Assembly: GCA_964017235.1 (NCBI GenBank)
Contig: OZ024938.1
Coordinates: forward strand, 56,597,816-56,661,815
DNA: 64,000 bases
Direction: 5' to 3'
DNA from: Sabellastarte sp. h YS-2021
Taxonomy: Eukaryota; Annelida; Polychaeta; Sabellida; Sabellidae
The notes under the pieces are model-generated. The model ran no database searches. It had not been told where the DNA came from and saw nothing but the letters and a program-made list of their open reading frames with translations. Of the stretch, positions 35,000 through 45,379 are shown one piece after another. Every line of letters begins with the position of its first letter. Within the stretch, counting starts at the first letter, position 1. A program made the translations under genes and the position numbers.

Positions 35000-35899
35000 C
35001 TGATAGCTAAACAATAGAAACACTATTTACTTCCTGGTGTGGTGTCATGGGTAAATGTTTCAACAATTTTTTATCATAGTTCTGAGTTTCAATATAGAAT
35101 TTATAATGGTAAATTTCAATATCATTTCAAGAAATTAATCAGCAATTATGTAAATAACCTTCCATTCTAATTGAAAAATGCTGAACATTAAAATCCTTAA
35201 TTTACAGGACACATGATTTACTCTGAGATGCAATTTGAGGTGTCAGAACTTAAGTGCAAAGCTTTATAGTGGTTTAAATGCTTTTCCCAAAATAACATTT
35301 TATTTATACATATAAATGAACTTAGTTACAAAGTTACATGTTTTACAATGAGAAAGTATAATTCAATTTTAATTTTATCTATGGTATCAAAATCTTTGTC
35401 TTATCATTCTGCAGACACTGGTGAAAGATCACTAAATTTTGCTGAGCAAAAAGGAAGTCAATCAAATTATGGTGCTTAACATACACTATAAATGAAAAGC
35501 CAAAAAACTCAGGTTTTATATACAGATATCATATAATTATTTATTAGGTTTGGTGTTTCAGTACCCGGTAATTGGGTGTCGCTGATTGGTGTTGGTGAAA
35601 CACAGCCTTACTTTTCATTTTAGCACAAGGGATAAAAAAAACAGATTAAGAGGATATAATTTATGGCCTGAAGTATCAACAAATTACCTGTCACCCGAGT
35701 CCTTTGAGAAGCGATTTGACTGTAAGAAACTTCATAATATCGACATTCAGTTCAAAGCAAGCAAAAACTTTCCTGAGACATAACTTTTTACCAAGGAGGT
35801 TTTGTTTTTGGTGGCATGCCTTGTCTGTCTCTTTGCAAAATAACTTATAAATAGATCTTAAGTTCAAAGTGAAAAGATAAGGTTTTGCCTCCCGTTCAA
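35000..35899. other. GALNT intron; nothing recognised
   Basis: AT-rich. No exon, element end or array was seen. Confidence 0.45.
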
Positions 35900-36010
35900 C
35901 CAGAAAATCATATCTGAACAGGCATTGCCTGTGGGACTTGAACCTACTCAGAGGTGACATCCTGTGACTAGATGCCAAAATACCAACCACTAGGCCACTG
36001 AGGACCTCTG
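35900..36010 (-). mobile_element. SINE type II head, partial
   Basis: The minus strand reads GAGGTCCTCAGTGGCCTAGTGG, a TTGGCATCTAGTCACAGG step, CACCTCTGAGTAGG and TTCAAGTCCCACAGGCAA. This matches the head of the 15734 copy. The GACGTAAAACCCC tail is missing. Confidence 0.65.
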
Positions 36011-36522
36011 GGGTCTACAGAAACACTTCTAATAAGTCAGTAAAAGATATCGGTATCAGCCATTGGGCAGTTAGGGTTGGTCCTTTGGCAACACCCACTA
36101 ACTGAAGCCTATTCAGTGACCGGCCACATCTAATAAATCATACAGTGAGCTATTCATGCCATCTCACACTGGACCGTTAAAAAAGATTTCCTTAGCTTAC
36201 AAAATATTTTTCCCCATTCAATTTTCTGCAGTGTCTGAACATTACTGATAACCAAAAAACCCTTGGTGTGCCACTGGTTGTAACTAATGACTTCTACAGA
36301 CTTCATAATGGACACAGAATCATTTAAACTAAATAAAATTTATGCTTACATTATGCTTACTGAAGACATCTTTTTTTTAGTTGTTTCTCAGTCATTTATG
36401 ACATCATTCATGTAAAAAAGCTGAGGTTGGGATATGAATGTGGTTGATCCCTATGCCTTGTACGGCAAGTGGATTACCCATTACACCAATCTCCAATATG
36501 AAAAACACAAAAACTGCATTAC

Positions 36523-36635
36523 CTGGTGCAGTGGGGTCAAAGTTTGGTCTTTTGGTTGGTTTAAATTCCTCTTCCTTCTTGTCCCAGAATTGGAGCAATC
36601 CACCACCCACTCCTCCTGCATTGTTATTGTTGTAC
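36523..36635 (-). CDS. GALNT exon 3 (stem)
   Basis: Third coding exon, residues 134-171. The acceptor is CTTTCAG and the donor GTAATG. It completes a split Arg codon from exon 2, then encodes an Asn run and a Gly-rich linker followed by FWDKKEEEFKPTKRPNFDP and an APG ending. The APG-E junction with exon 4 matches the usual family context just before the catalytic domain. The 3' neighbour in the transcript, exon 4, is 11.7 kb away because the intervening intron holds the 8.4-kb satellite array. Confidence 0.75.
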
Positions 36636-36977
36636 CTGAAAGTATTTTTATCTATATAATATTGATACAGTATAACAAACCATGGAAGTACAGGAAGGGC
36701 TTTGTCAGTTAATTGGTGTAATTAATTATTTTGTTTTAAACTAATTATTGACGTCCCTACAATTTTTGACAGTTTTAATGTTTTATCACTTCTTGTCACT
36801 TTACACGTAGTTTTCAAGAAGGGGTTCTTGATGACAACAAAATCTTAACCTTGTTAAACACACAAAATTATAAAAATTTTCTTAGAGACAGGGAAATGAG
36901 ATACAAAACCAAGAAAATACGTACAGGAAAATTCCAGTAATACACAGTCTATTGTAAACACAAAATTAAACTTAAAA

Positions 36978-37207
36978 GCACTCGTAGAGTGCACACCTCT
37001 GCCAGTAAGCATTTCCAAAAATTCAAAATTTTTGGTATCTACAATATGATCCAGATCTTTTCCATAATTTAATAACTTCCTCCCTTTTGCCAGGCCCTAT
37101 GCTCATTAAAAAATCTTAATGATCCAGTCACTATTTTTGGAATAATTGCAAACACTGACAGACAAACAATCACAACCAAAAACGTAAACTCCTTAGTGGA
37201 GTTAATA
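36978..37207 (+). mobile_element. Helitron2-like short element abutting a GALNT donor site
   Basis: It starts AGCACTCGTAGAGTGCACACC and has TCTGCCAGTAAGC where longer relatives have the CCTCCGCCAAGG block. Its interior is shared with 23925-24105 (ATGATCCAGATCTTTTCC, TTTGGAATAATTGCAAACAC), with ACTGACAGACAAACAATCAC as the microsatellite remnant and a hairpin AACTCCTTAGTGGAGTT at 37187-37203 followed by AATAA. It ends ~8 bp from the exon 2 splice donor (37215-37220 on the minus strand). Confidence 0.65.
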
Positions 37208-37220
37208 AATTGTGACTGAC

Positions 37221-37344
37221 CTTTCTCTCTCCTTTTCTCGTTGTATTCTTCTTTCCTCGTCTCGTCTGCGTAATACATTGGACATGTCTGGCATTGGTTT
37301 GGCTTGAGGTATGTCAAGAACGGCATTTTCATCATGTGCATTGC
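37221..37344 (-). CDS. GALNT exon 2 (stem)
   Basis: Second coding exon, residues 93-133, joined in phase to exon 1 (a split Gly codon). The acceptor is ATTTCAG and the donor GTCAGT. It encodes a charged stem segment ending in a run of R, D, E and K (RRRDEERRIQREKERER), probably helical or coiled, in the lumenal stem between anchor and catalytic domain. Low-complexity stems are poorly conserved in this family, so the assignment rests on phase, splice sites and order. A Helitron2-like element ends only about 14 bp beyond the exon, inside the adjoining intron. Confidence 0.75.
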
Positions 37345-37443
37345 CTGAAATTTGTCCAAATATGACATCATACACTATAATGGTTTGAATAATAGGAAGA
37401 GGTAGAGCCACATTAATAATACTATACAAGTGCGTGTACTGAC

Positions 37444-37772
37444 TAGGGATGGGTCGGTACTAAAAATGTGTACATCGGGAGGTTGCCAATGTAAAACCGT
37501 ACTGATTCCAGTATTTTGCGTTTAAGTACACCCCAACCAAACATGGATGTTCCTCATTACTATATCACAATAAAATTCCATAAATACACAAAATATGATA
37601 TAAAAGTGCAGAATTTGTTCAGATTTCTGGTTTGTTTCCTAATATATCTTAAGTTTTCCTTCCATAATATATGCTGAAAAGTGAAGTGGCAGTTGTAAAA
37701 TCTGATCACGGTACATGTATTTCATTGTAATGCTCTTGATACCGAAATACAGGGCCCACTGACCCATCCCTA
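37444..37772. mobile_element. hAT-like MITE 'TAGGGATGGGTC' (329 bp)
   Basis: The terminal inverted repeats TAGGGATGGGTC and GACCCATCCCTA are exact. The flanks GTACTGAC (37436-37443) and GTACAGAT (37773-37780) agree at 6 of 8 positions, compatible with an old 8-bp target duplication. A fragment of the same family lies at 10819-10990. It has no coding capacity. Confidence 0.65.
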
Positions 37773-38297
37773 GTACAGATTTGAATAAATATATGTATAG
37801 CAAAGTCAAATCCTTTTCAACAGGACACTTGTAAGGAGTACTCCTGTGTATGTACAATCACCAGGTTCTTAACTCGATCCCTTTACACTGAAATGTATTC
37901 TTGGTATACCAAGACACTGTCATTGCATGAAGTGGCTGATATTATAAATGTAAATAGAAAACCATTTCATCTGGTTACTAGTTGGTTTTGTCTTTAAAAC
38001 CAACAACTGGGTATAGACTTGCCAAAATCAGTTGTTTTAGTCATCATAAAATATTAATTTTTGTTTAAGTTTCTTTCACACTTTCAATAAAATATTATTA
38101 TTAAAGGTTATAAAAAGGCTAGCAATATGATGGAAAACATTATTATTTTAACTTTCCAACAAAAAAAATATAATGAATAAAGCTATATGCTTTGTTTCTG
38201 GAGGGATTTTTGTAATCTAATTTGTAAACCCACGACAACCAGTTCTCACTTGTTTTTGGAAACCAATAATATGTTCTAAAAGGGCTCTCATAATAAG

Positions 38298-38830
38298 CCC
38301 CTTTCACACTACAGGTGGTTGTCCCGCAGTTAGCAGTTTTTATCGGCAGCGGAACCGCCCCCACGCCGCCCCATTTCATCTGAGTTGTTTACACTACAGG
38401 CGGACAGCCACTGATTGTACACGATTTTTTAGCCGTCAATAACAGTAGAATGACAGTACTACAAACGTTGGTCACTGAGAAGCAACCTCCATTAACATCA
38501 ACTCACTTTCAGTGAAACAAACACCTGAACTTGCCTTATGTCGCTGTATTACATTGAAAGACGATCGAATCACAACCTTATGTACACCGTGGACCACACC
38601 TTCGGTTACCGTAGTCAGAAGTCAAAATCATTTGCGCATGCTCAGTCACAGTACCAAAATCAGAGGCAGAAATTTTAAACAGTTTAAAACTTCCGTGGGA
38701 CTCACAAGGTAATGGACGGTTTGCCACTGACTCACAAGGTTGTATACTGACGCCGCACGGTGATCCAATGACAGGGACATTCCCCAAACGTGGCCTACCG
38801 CAGGCGATACCACCTGTAGTGTGAAAGGGG
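38298..38830. mobile_element. TIR element with CCCCTTTCACACTACAGG ends (533 bp)
   Basis: An exact 22-bp inverted repeat lies at 38298-38319 and 38809-38830, with a further internal ACACTACAGGCGG echo near 38390. The interior is more GC-rich than its surroundings and includes TGCGCATGCTCAG near 38632. No transposase was seen. The superfamily is unassigned, because flanking TAATAAG against TAATATA (after removing the neighbouring MITE) is only a weak target duplication. Confidence 0.7.
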
Positions 38831-38832
38831 TA

Positions 38833-39057
38833 GAGTAAGAAATCTAAAATTCGCCACATATCTGAAATTCGCCACATGTGAAAATACTAATAAAATAAAT
38901 GAATTCTGGTGAGATTTGTTGACTGTATAGTAAATTAAGACTTTTTGAACTGAAAAATACTAATTTTTAGACAAAAACATCATTTTCTTCATAAAATTAA
39001 CTAAGGTTTTAGAGGTGGCGAATTTTAGATTCCTGGCGAATTTTAGATTTCTTACTC
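38833..39057. mobile_element. TA-flanked MITE with duplicated terminal module (225 bp)
   Basis: The ends are GAGTAAGAAATCTAAAATTC and its complement, with a second half-module (ATCTGAAATTCGCCAC on the left, GTGGCGAATTTTAGATTCC on the right) giving ~45-bp inverted repeats. The target TA is present at 38831-38832 and 39058-39059. It is inserted directly beside the 38298-38830 element. Probably mariner-type, non-autonomous. Confidence 0.7.
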
Positions 39058-39059
39058 TA

Positions 39060-40150
39060 ATATATAGTAGATTATGTAGGGACTGAAGTTTTTAAAATAT
39101 TTGTGAAAAATGAGTACTAGTTGACAGTACCTGACACTCTCAATCTTGTTGGTATTTGGGTGAAAATTGCTAGATTTAAGGTGTATTAGGGTGTTTACAC
39201 CACTTTTAAGGGACACTGGTAAACATTCACTATTCTCAATGAACTTTTCACTTCAAGCAAACTTGTTGAACACTCGCCAAGAAATGTGAAAAAGTGTTGA
39301 CTACATAAGAAATTGGGCACTGAAAAATTATTTCTTTGCAGTGACATTACAAACTTTAAACTGTTAACATTTAAAGGAAATGCAGTGATTACCGCAAAAT
39401 GGCATGCTTTTTTTGCTCAAACTCTGATATAATGAGTATAGCAAAGTTTGTTTAATTTATGTTCATACTTCATAGTCACCTAGACAGGAAAAACATTCCA
39501 TATAAAATGTAATCAAACCAATAATTCCACATTAAATTTATTCAGTACACAAATGAAATTTGGTTCTTTGTGTCACACCCAAAACATAAGTGGATGATAA
39601 ACTTTAATATCTCTCATAACTAAACTAATATTGCTGGTGATAATTTTCTTTAAAACAAAAGATATACTGATCTCCAAATCCGTAGACCAACTCAGCTGAT
39701 CATAAACTTTTGTGAAAAACCCAAAAAAAACTTTCTCTTAGGTTTTTACTTGGAGAGCATTGGAATGAAACTTTCTTCAGATATCAAAGTGTTTTCTTTC
39801 AATTCTAGCTGTTTACTTGTTGCCTTTGTTTTTTGAGCTTTTCCAGCAAAATTTAGAGATTCTAGCTTTTTCATTATATTTTCACAATACTAGATAAGGA
39901 GATGAGGAGGTATTACACTTTAAATTTGAGTGTTTTATTTTAGTTTACACTAGTTTTAAAAAATATAATAGTTGTTAGTAACAATGACATCATGTGATAC
40001 AAAATTGGCACCACACTTAGCACAATGTCACAAATTTTTCATCATAATATACAATCACAATGAAATCATTGGTGTAAAGTATTGACTAAAAACAGTTCTG
40101 ACTATAAACAAGCCAGCAGTAAAATAAAAAAATAACAATCTAAAACTGAT
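39060..40150. other. GALNT intron; nothing recognised
   Basis: AT-rich. No exon or element ends were recognised. Confidence 0.45.
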
Positions 40151-40352
40151 GAGATATGTATGGAAGCTCTGGACTGCCAAACTTTTTTATTTTACTAACT
40201 TGAATATACCAGTTAGTTAACTTGAATATACCAGTTAGTAACTGGAATATACGAGTTAATAACTGGAATAATATACCAGTTATTAACTTGAACATACAAG
40301 TTAACTAACTTGAATGTACCAGTTAGCTAACTTATGTATACCAGTTAATAAC

Positions 40353-40584
40353 GGGGGGCCACGGTGGCAGAGTGGTAACACTCTCGCCTCCCACCTCTGC
40401 GGCCGGGGTTCGATCCCCGTCATGGCCGTAAGTGGGAAAGCTGGTAGTTGCTTGCCGTTGGTCGGCAGTTTACAGTACAGAACCCTAGCGAACTATATGT
40501 ACTGGTTTCCTCTGCCCTTCCAACTACCCGTCGTGATATGACCTGTACAGTGTTGAAAGCGACGTAAAACCCCAAATAAACAAA
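40353..40584 (+). mobile_element. tRNA-headed SINE, type I, full length (232 bp)
   Basis: The A-box region GGCAGAGTGGTAACACTC, the B box GGTTCGATCCCC, and a body with GTGGGAAAGCTGGTAGTTGC lead to TTGAAAGCGACGTAAAACCC and an A-rich end. CCAGTTAATAAC flanks it on both sides (40341-40352 and 40585-40596). The host is itself a repeat array containing that phrase, so the duplication is suggestive rather than proven. It is nested in the foldback left arm. Confidence 0.8.
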
Positions 40585-40794
40585 CCAGTTAATAACTGGA
40601 ATATATGAGTTAGTAACTTGAATATTCAAGTTACTAACTGGAATATACGACTTACTAACTTGAATATTAAAGTTAACTTAAATATATGAGTTAACAAACT
40701 TGAATATACAAGTTAGCTAACTTGAATATACGAGTTAGTAACTGGAATATACGAGTTAGCTAACTGGAATATACAAGTTAATAACTGGAATATA

Positions 40795-42933
40795 TCTAAT
40801 CTAATCTAATCTAGTCTACTGCTTTGCAAGTGCAATATCTTCCCCACAATGAGGAACTCAGTGCGCTAATTAAACAAAATCATTATCATATGGAAGTCGA
40901 GGGGTGTTCAAGGTCAGTAATCCAGGATTGTGGGTGTGACCGGGAGGGAAGGAAGACTAAGTTGGGAAGCTAGAGCTGAAGAGGTGAGTTTTGAGGTGCT
41001 TCCTAAAAGATGCAACAGAGGGACTATTTCTTACATGGAGAGGAAAAGAGTTCCAAATGGCAGGGCATAGTGACTGAAGGAATTAGAAAAGTGTTTAATT
41101 GATTTGTGAACTCTATGATCAAAAGTGGGGGTTTGAAGGAACTTGAGTTTGGGGGTACTTCGCCTTGTGTTTCTAAAAGAGTGTAGGGGTGGATTAATCC
41201 TCTTAGGTAAACTGGTTAACCCTGGGTGAGAATTTTGTATGTAATAAGACCAATTTTAAATTGTACCCTGTATCTAACTGGTAGCCAGTGGAGTTTTTTA
41301 GTTGAGGGGTAATGTGAGAGAATTCAGAGGAACGGGTGACAACCCTGCAGAGTAAGTTTTGGACTAGCTGCAATCTCCTTAACTCAAAATCAGTGAGCGA
41401 TAAGAAGAGTGAATTGCAGTAGTCCAGCCTGCTGCTCACCAAAGCATTCGCTGACAGCACTGATGTATTCAGGTTTAGAAGGGGATGAATTCTGTAGAGG
41501 TCTCTCGCTTGTACTCTAGTGGACTTAATGACCTGTGACATGTGGTTTGAGAAAGTGAAATTAGAGTCGATCACCACTCCGAGGTTCCTGACACTTTGTC
41601 CTGGCGAGACCTGATTTCCCAGAATATTGATAGGGAAGTGAGGGAGGAGTTGGTTACGATTTTTTTGGGAGCCTATGAGAATGAACTCGGTTTTGTCTGG
41701 GTTAAGTTTTAATTTATTTGCGAACATGAAATTTTGAATGTCGTTTAGGCAGTTCTTTAGTTTTTGGATAGAGTGAGAGAAATTTTCTGTTGAAAGTGTT
41801 ATGTATAACTGGGTATCATCGGCGTAAAAGTGGTAGTTGATGCTACTGTGGGAATGAATGATTGAGCCGATTGGGTTAGTGTAGCGAGAGAACAGGATTG
41901 GTCCAAGGACAGAGCCCTGGGGTACTCCATAGTGGAGGGCAGCAGGATGCGAGGGAGTACTACCTACCTTGACCGAGTGTGTCCTTCCCGACAGGTATGA
42001 TTTGAACCAGCCAAGTGCTAGCTCACTGAGCACGGAGTCCATAATAAACACTGAGTCTGTCCAGGAGAATGGTGTGGTCAATGGTATCGAAAGCGGCGGA
42101 TAGATCCAGAAGAGTAAGGGCAGTGACAGAACCCTTGGCCATGTTAAGAAGAATATTGTTTTGTATATTAAGGAGGGCGCTTTCAGTAGAGTGGTGTTTT
42201 CTATAAGCCGATTGGAAGGCAGTCATAAGACCGGCTTCATCAAGATGAGTTTCTAGCTGGACGGCTACTACCCTTTCAAGAATCTTTGAGATAAAGTTTA
42301 AATTTGAGACAGGCCTGTAGTTTTTAAAAACTTCTTTGTCTAGGGATGGTTTTGTTGAGGATAGGGGTAACATGGGCCTGCTTGAAAAAGTTTGGACACT
42401 TACCTTGCTCAAGAGAAGCATTGATTATTGTGGTGATGGGGGTAATCAGAATATCCAGATAATCCAGAACAAGGAAAGTAGGCCAAGGGTCTAGGGAACA
42501 TGATTTACTAGGAGAATTGGCAATAACTTTAGTAACTTGATCCTCTGGTAGAGTCAAAAAAGTGGAGAACATAGGAGGAGGAGAGTCAGGGGTGATGTGT
42601 TGTAAATTGGTAGAAGCAGAGAATGTTGAGCGTATTTTTTCAATTTTTTCTGTGAAGAACTCCACAAACCTGTCAGCCAAAAGCTGCGGGGGCTTTATCG
42701 ATGGGAGGATCTTGGCTGGAAGTCTGTGCAACACATCTCCCAGGACACGCCATAATTTTTGTGAATTGTTGTGATTGTCCTGAATTTTCGCTTTAAGGAA
42801 TTGAGATTTGGCTTGCATGCAGATTCTATTATATTGATGGACTTTCTGCATGTACCGGGATCTATTGAAGGTGGATTTATCTCTTCGCCAAATGCGTTCA
42901 AACAAAGGTTTGGTCTCTTTCTACTCTTATATG
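40795..42933 (-). mobile_element. L2/CR1-like LINE nested in the foldback element
   Basis: It runs on the minus strand from 42933 to a (TTAGA)n tail at 40795-40818. It interrupts the left-arm array, which resumes on both sides. It is 5'-truncated: no endonuclease domain, starting in the linker before the reverse transcriptase. The insertion post-dates the array. No clear target duplication can be defined in this repetitive host. Confidence 0.85.
41203..42905 (-). pseudogene. LINE reverse transcriptase, frameshifted
   Basis: Three overlapping open pieces cover the domain. 42905-42324 is the linker and fingers region. 42421-42023 carries NYRPVSNLNFISKILERVVA, FQSAYRKHHSTESALL and LLDLSAAFDTIDH. 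42081-41203 carries GWFKSYLSGRTH, YGVPQGSVLGPILFS, the catalytic FYADDTQLY, KLKLNPDKTEFILIG and SSRLDYCNSLF. The catalytic motifs survive, but at least two frameshifts separate the pieces and the C-terminus is broken after 41203, so it is not functional as it stands. Confidence 0.8.
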
Positions 42934-44367
42934 AGTCAGTTACTTGAATATTCCAGTTAGCTAACTTGAATATACCAGTTAATAACTGGAATATACGAGT
43001 TAGCTAACTGGAATATACGAGTTAATAACTGGAATATACGAGTTAGCTAACTGGAATATATGAGTTAATAACTGGAATATATGAGTTAGCTAACTTGAAT
43101 ATATGAGTTGGCTAACTTGAATATACCAGTTAGTTAACTGGAATATACGAGTTAATAACTGGAATATATGAATTAGTAATTGGAATATATCAGTTAACTA
43201 ACTGGAATATATAAGTTAGCTAACTTGAATATATGAGTTAGCTACTCATTTATACCAGTTACTAACTCATATATCCAAGTTAGCTAACTGGTATATTCCA
43301 GTTACTAACTTGTATATTCAAGTTAGCTAACTGATATATTCCAGTTAGCTAACTGGTATTTTCCAGTTACCTAACTGGTATATCCCAGTTACTAACTCGT
43401 ATATTTCTGTTATTAACTTGTATATTCCAGTTACTAACTCGTATATTCAAGTTAGCTAGCTTGTATCTTCAAGTTAGGTAACTCGTATATTCCAGTTAGC
43501 TAATTGGTATATTCCAGTTAAATAACTGGTATATTCCAGTTACTAACGCATATATTCCAGTTATTAACTTGTATATTCCAGTTAGCTAACTCATATTCCA
43601 GTTATTACTGGTATATTCAAGTTAACTAACTGGTATATTCAAGTTAACTAACTCATATATTCAAGTTAGTAATCTTGTAAATTCAAGTTAGCTAACTGGT
43701 ATATTCCAGTTAACTAACTTGAATATTCAAGTTACTAACTCATATATTCCAGTTAGCTAACTCATATATTCCAGTTACTAATTCGTATATTCCAGTTAGC
43801 TAACTTGTATATTCAAGTTCGTTAACTCATATATTCAAGTTAGTTAACTGGATTATTCAAGTTAGTAAACCGTATATTCCAATTATTAACTGGTATATTT
43901 AAGTTAGCTAAGTGGCATATTCCAGTTACCTAAGTTGTATATTCAAGTTAGCTAACTGGTCCATTCAAGTTAGTTAACTTGTATGTTCAAGTCAGTAACT
44001 GGTATATTCCAGTTATTAACTCGTATATTCCAGTTACTAACTGGTATATTCAAGTTAGTAAAATAAAAAAAGTTTGGCAGTCCAGAGTTTCCACAGATAT
44101 GTACACAGATTTCAGTCAGTAAGATCTGGCAGATTTTGAAAAAATCTTTAAAGTGTCTGTCACAGTTAACTTTTTCACTTTCTGTGACTGCACATTGTGG
44201 CTGAATAGGGTTTACTGTTCACCCTCAAATTAGCACCAAATCCAAGCAGTAATTATGCTGTTCCTCTTTGGTGACATTTAGAAATGACTAAGATGTGGAC
44301 ATGGGTCACATGCTATTTTCATCTAATAAAATGTACATTTTATTAAGAATATAGGGTAATTTATCAA

Positions 44368-44515
44368 TGTTGGGGTTTTACATCCCTTCCAACAGTCAGG
44401 GTCATAATGGAACATTCCCACAGCATTTGTCGCTTGTGGGAGTTGAACCAACACTGAGGTGACAGCCTGTGATGTCAAACTCATTAACCACTAAGCTACC
44501 ATGGATCTCTGGTGT
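44368..44515 (-). mobile_element. SINE type II copy
   Basis: The minus strand reads GGTAGCTTAGTGGTTAATGAG, a GTTTGACATCACAGGCTGTC step, GTTCAACTCCCACAAGCGAC, and ends GGAAGGGATGTAAAACCCCA. Both the head and the shared tail are present. Confidence 0.65.
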
Positions 44516-44519
44516 ACTT

Positions 44520-44915
44520 TATTAATCTGTACTTTTATTCGGTCTTGAAAGCATTATCTAGATGATTGAACAGTTGGCGGATACCAAATATCAGGGCCCC
44601 TGTTCACAAAGCAGATTAAGTTTAACAAAAAACTAGCTTAACTTTTACAGAAAGATAGCTTAGCTTGATTTTGGAATAAATTAGTATCCACAAAGTTCAG
44701 CTCATTTCTGGATTAAGTGCAGCAGATTCAGCATTAATTAATCCAAAAGTTAATCCAAAACTTAGCTTAACTTTTTTGTGAGTACTAACCTTAGTCGTAA
44801 TCCAATTTTTTTATTAATTTAACCTAATTCTTCGCTGATCTTTTGTTAATCGATTTTGTGAATACAGGCCCATTCTCGTAGGGCAATCATATCAATGGTT
44901 TAGAGCATCAACTAA
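44520..44915. other. GALNT intron; diverged repeat-like sequence
   Basis: Repeated TTAACTTTTNNNNAAAGTTAATCC-like phrases and CCTGTTCACAAAGCAGATTAAG (44600-44622), with GTGAATACAGGCCC near 44870, suggest an old TIR element (GGGCCCCTGTTCACAA-like ends). I could not define its limits. Confidence 0.3.
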
Positions 44916-44916
44916 C

Positions 44917-45193
44917 CTGCATTGATACTATCTTCCATCTTTAGTGGGCGTTCCAACTCCCAGTTTCCTCCTCTGATCCCCCCGATATGTTCGTGGTTGT
45001 TATGCTGATTTTGGTATTCCTCATTTTCTCCACGATTATCCCGAAGATGTCTAAATTGGGGTCCCGATGAATCATCCGTAGATTCTGGGACAAATCCCCT
45101 TCCAGTGATCGTAACAATAAATCCCACAAGGCAAAAGTATAACAATGGTAGAGCCACCACAAACTTCAGTATTGTCAGTCTTTTTCTTGCCAT
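44917..45193 (-). CDS. GALNT exon 1 (start codon, signal anchor)
   Basis: First coding exon of a polypeptide N-acetylgalactosaminyltransferase, the Golgi enzyme that starts mucin-type O-glycosylation by moving GalNAc from UDP-GalNAc to Ser/Thr. It encodes residues 1-92 plus one base. Seen: a short basic cytoplasmic tail (MARKR), then a hydrophobic stretch at about residues 11-30, the type II signal anchor expected of the family, then a polar, low-complexity stem rich in N, H, E and G. An in-frame TAA at 45224-45226, 33 nt upstream, supports this ATG, and G follows the ATG. The donor is GTTAGT, read on the minus strand at 44916-44911. The stem alone is not diagnostic; identity comes from exons 4-9. 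I cannot tell which GALNT subgroup it is. Confidence 0.85.
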
Positions 45194-45379
45194 GATATGG
45201 ATAGGTAGTTTATTGTTGTTGTATTACAGACTATCACAGCAACCATGCACACAAACTTTGAGCTGAGATGTAATTTAAAACAACTAGTTTTGGCTTTCAT
45301 AAAAACATATGCCTCTCTTTATGTATATATATATTTTAATTTAATACTTATATTAATATAATAAATAAATACACAAATT

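Larger units (their letters stand above)
40161..44094. mobile_element. foldback element with satellite-like arms and 9-bp target duplication
   Basis: The tips TGGAAGCTCTGGACTGCC and GGCAGTCCAGAGTTTCCA begin an inverted repeat that continues through AAACTTTTTTATTTTACTAA into arms built of a ~22-bp repeat. In the left arm the unit reads AACTGGAATATACGAGTTAG. From about 43250 to 44060 it reads in the complementary sense (GTATATTCCAGTTAGCTAAC). The switch is near 43240-43260. AGATATGTA flanks both sides (40152-40160 and 44095-44103). Removing the nested SINE and LINE leaves ~1.55 kb with nearly symmetric arms (~0.67 and ~0.8 kb). It lies in the intron between GALNT exons 2 and 1. No transposase is present. 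Confidence 0.8.

Noticed and set aside
34749-35010. Open frames across 34705-35010 with repeated Asp-Ile-Gly or Arg-Cys-Pro-like peptides.
   Set aside because: Produced by the CGGACATCGGACAACGG microsatellite; no coding evidence.
40353-40430. tRNA-gene-like segment with good A and B boxes (also at 15740, 48480 on the minus strand, and 60540).
   Set aside because: The acceptor stem does not close as a tRNA, the similarity continues into a conserved body and tail, and copies have target duplications. These are SINE heads.
40194-44060. Possible CRISPR-like or centromeric interpretation of the ~22-bp repeats.
   Set aside because: There are no unique spacers of fixed length, the host is eukaryotic, and the array reverses orientation within tips that carry a target duplication. 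A foldback transposon explains it better.
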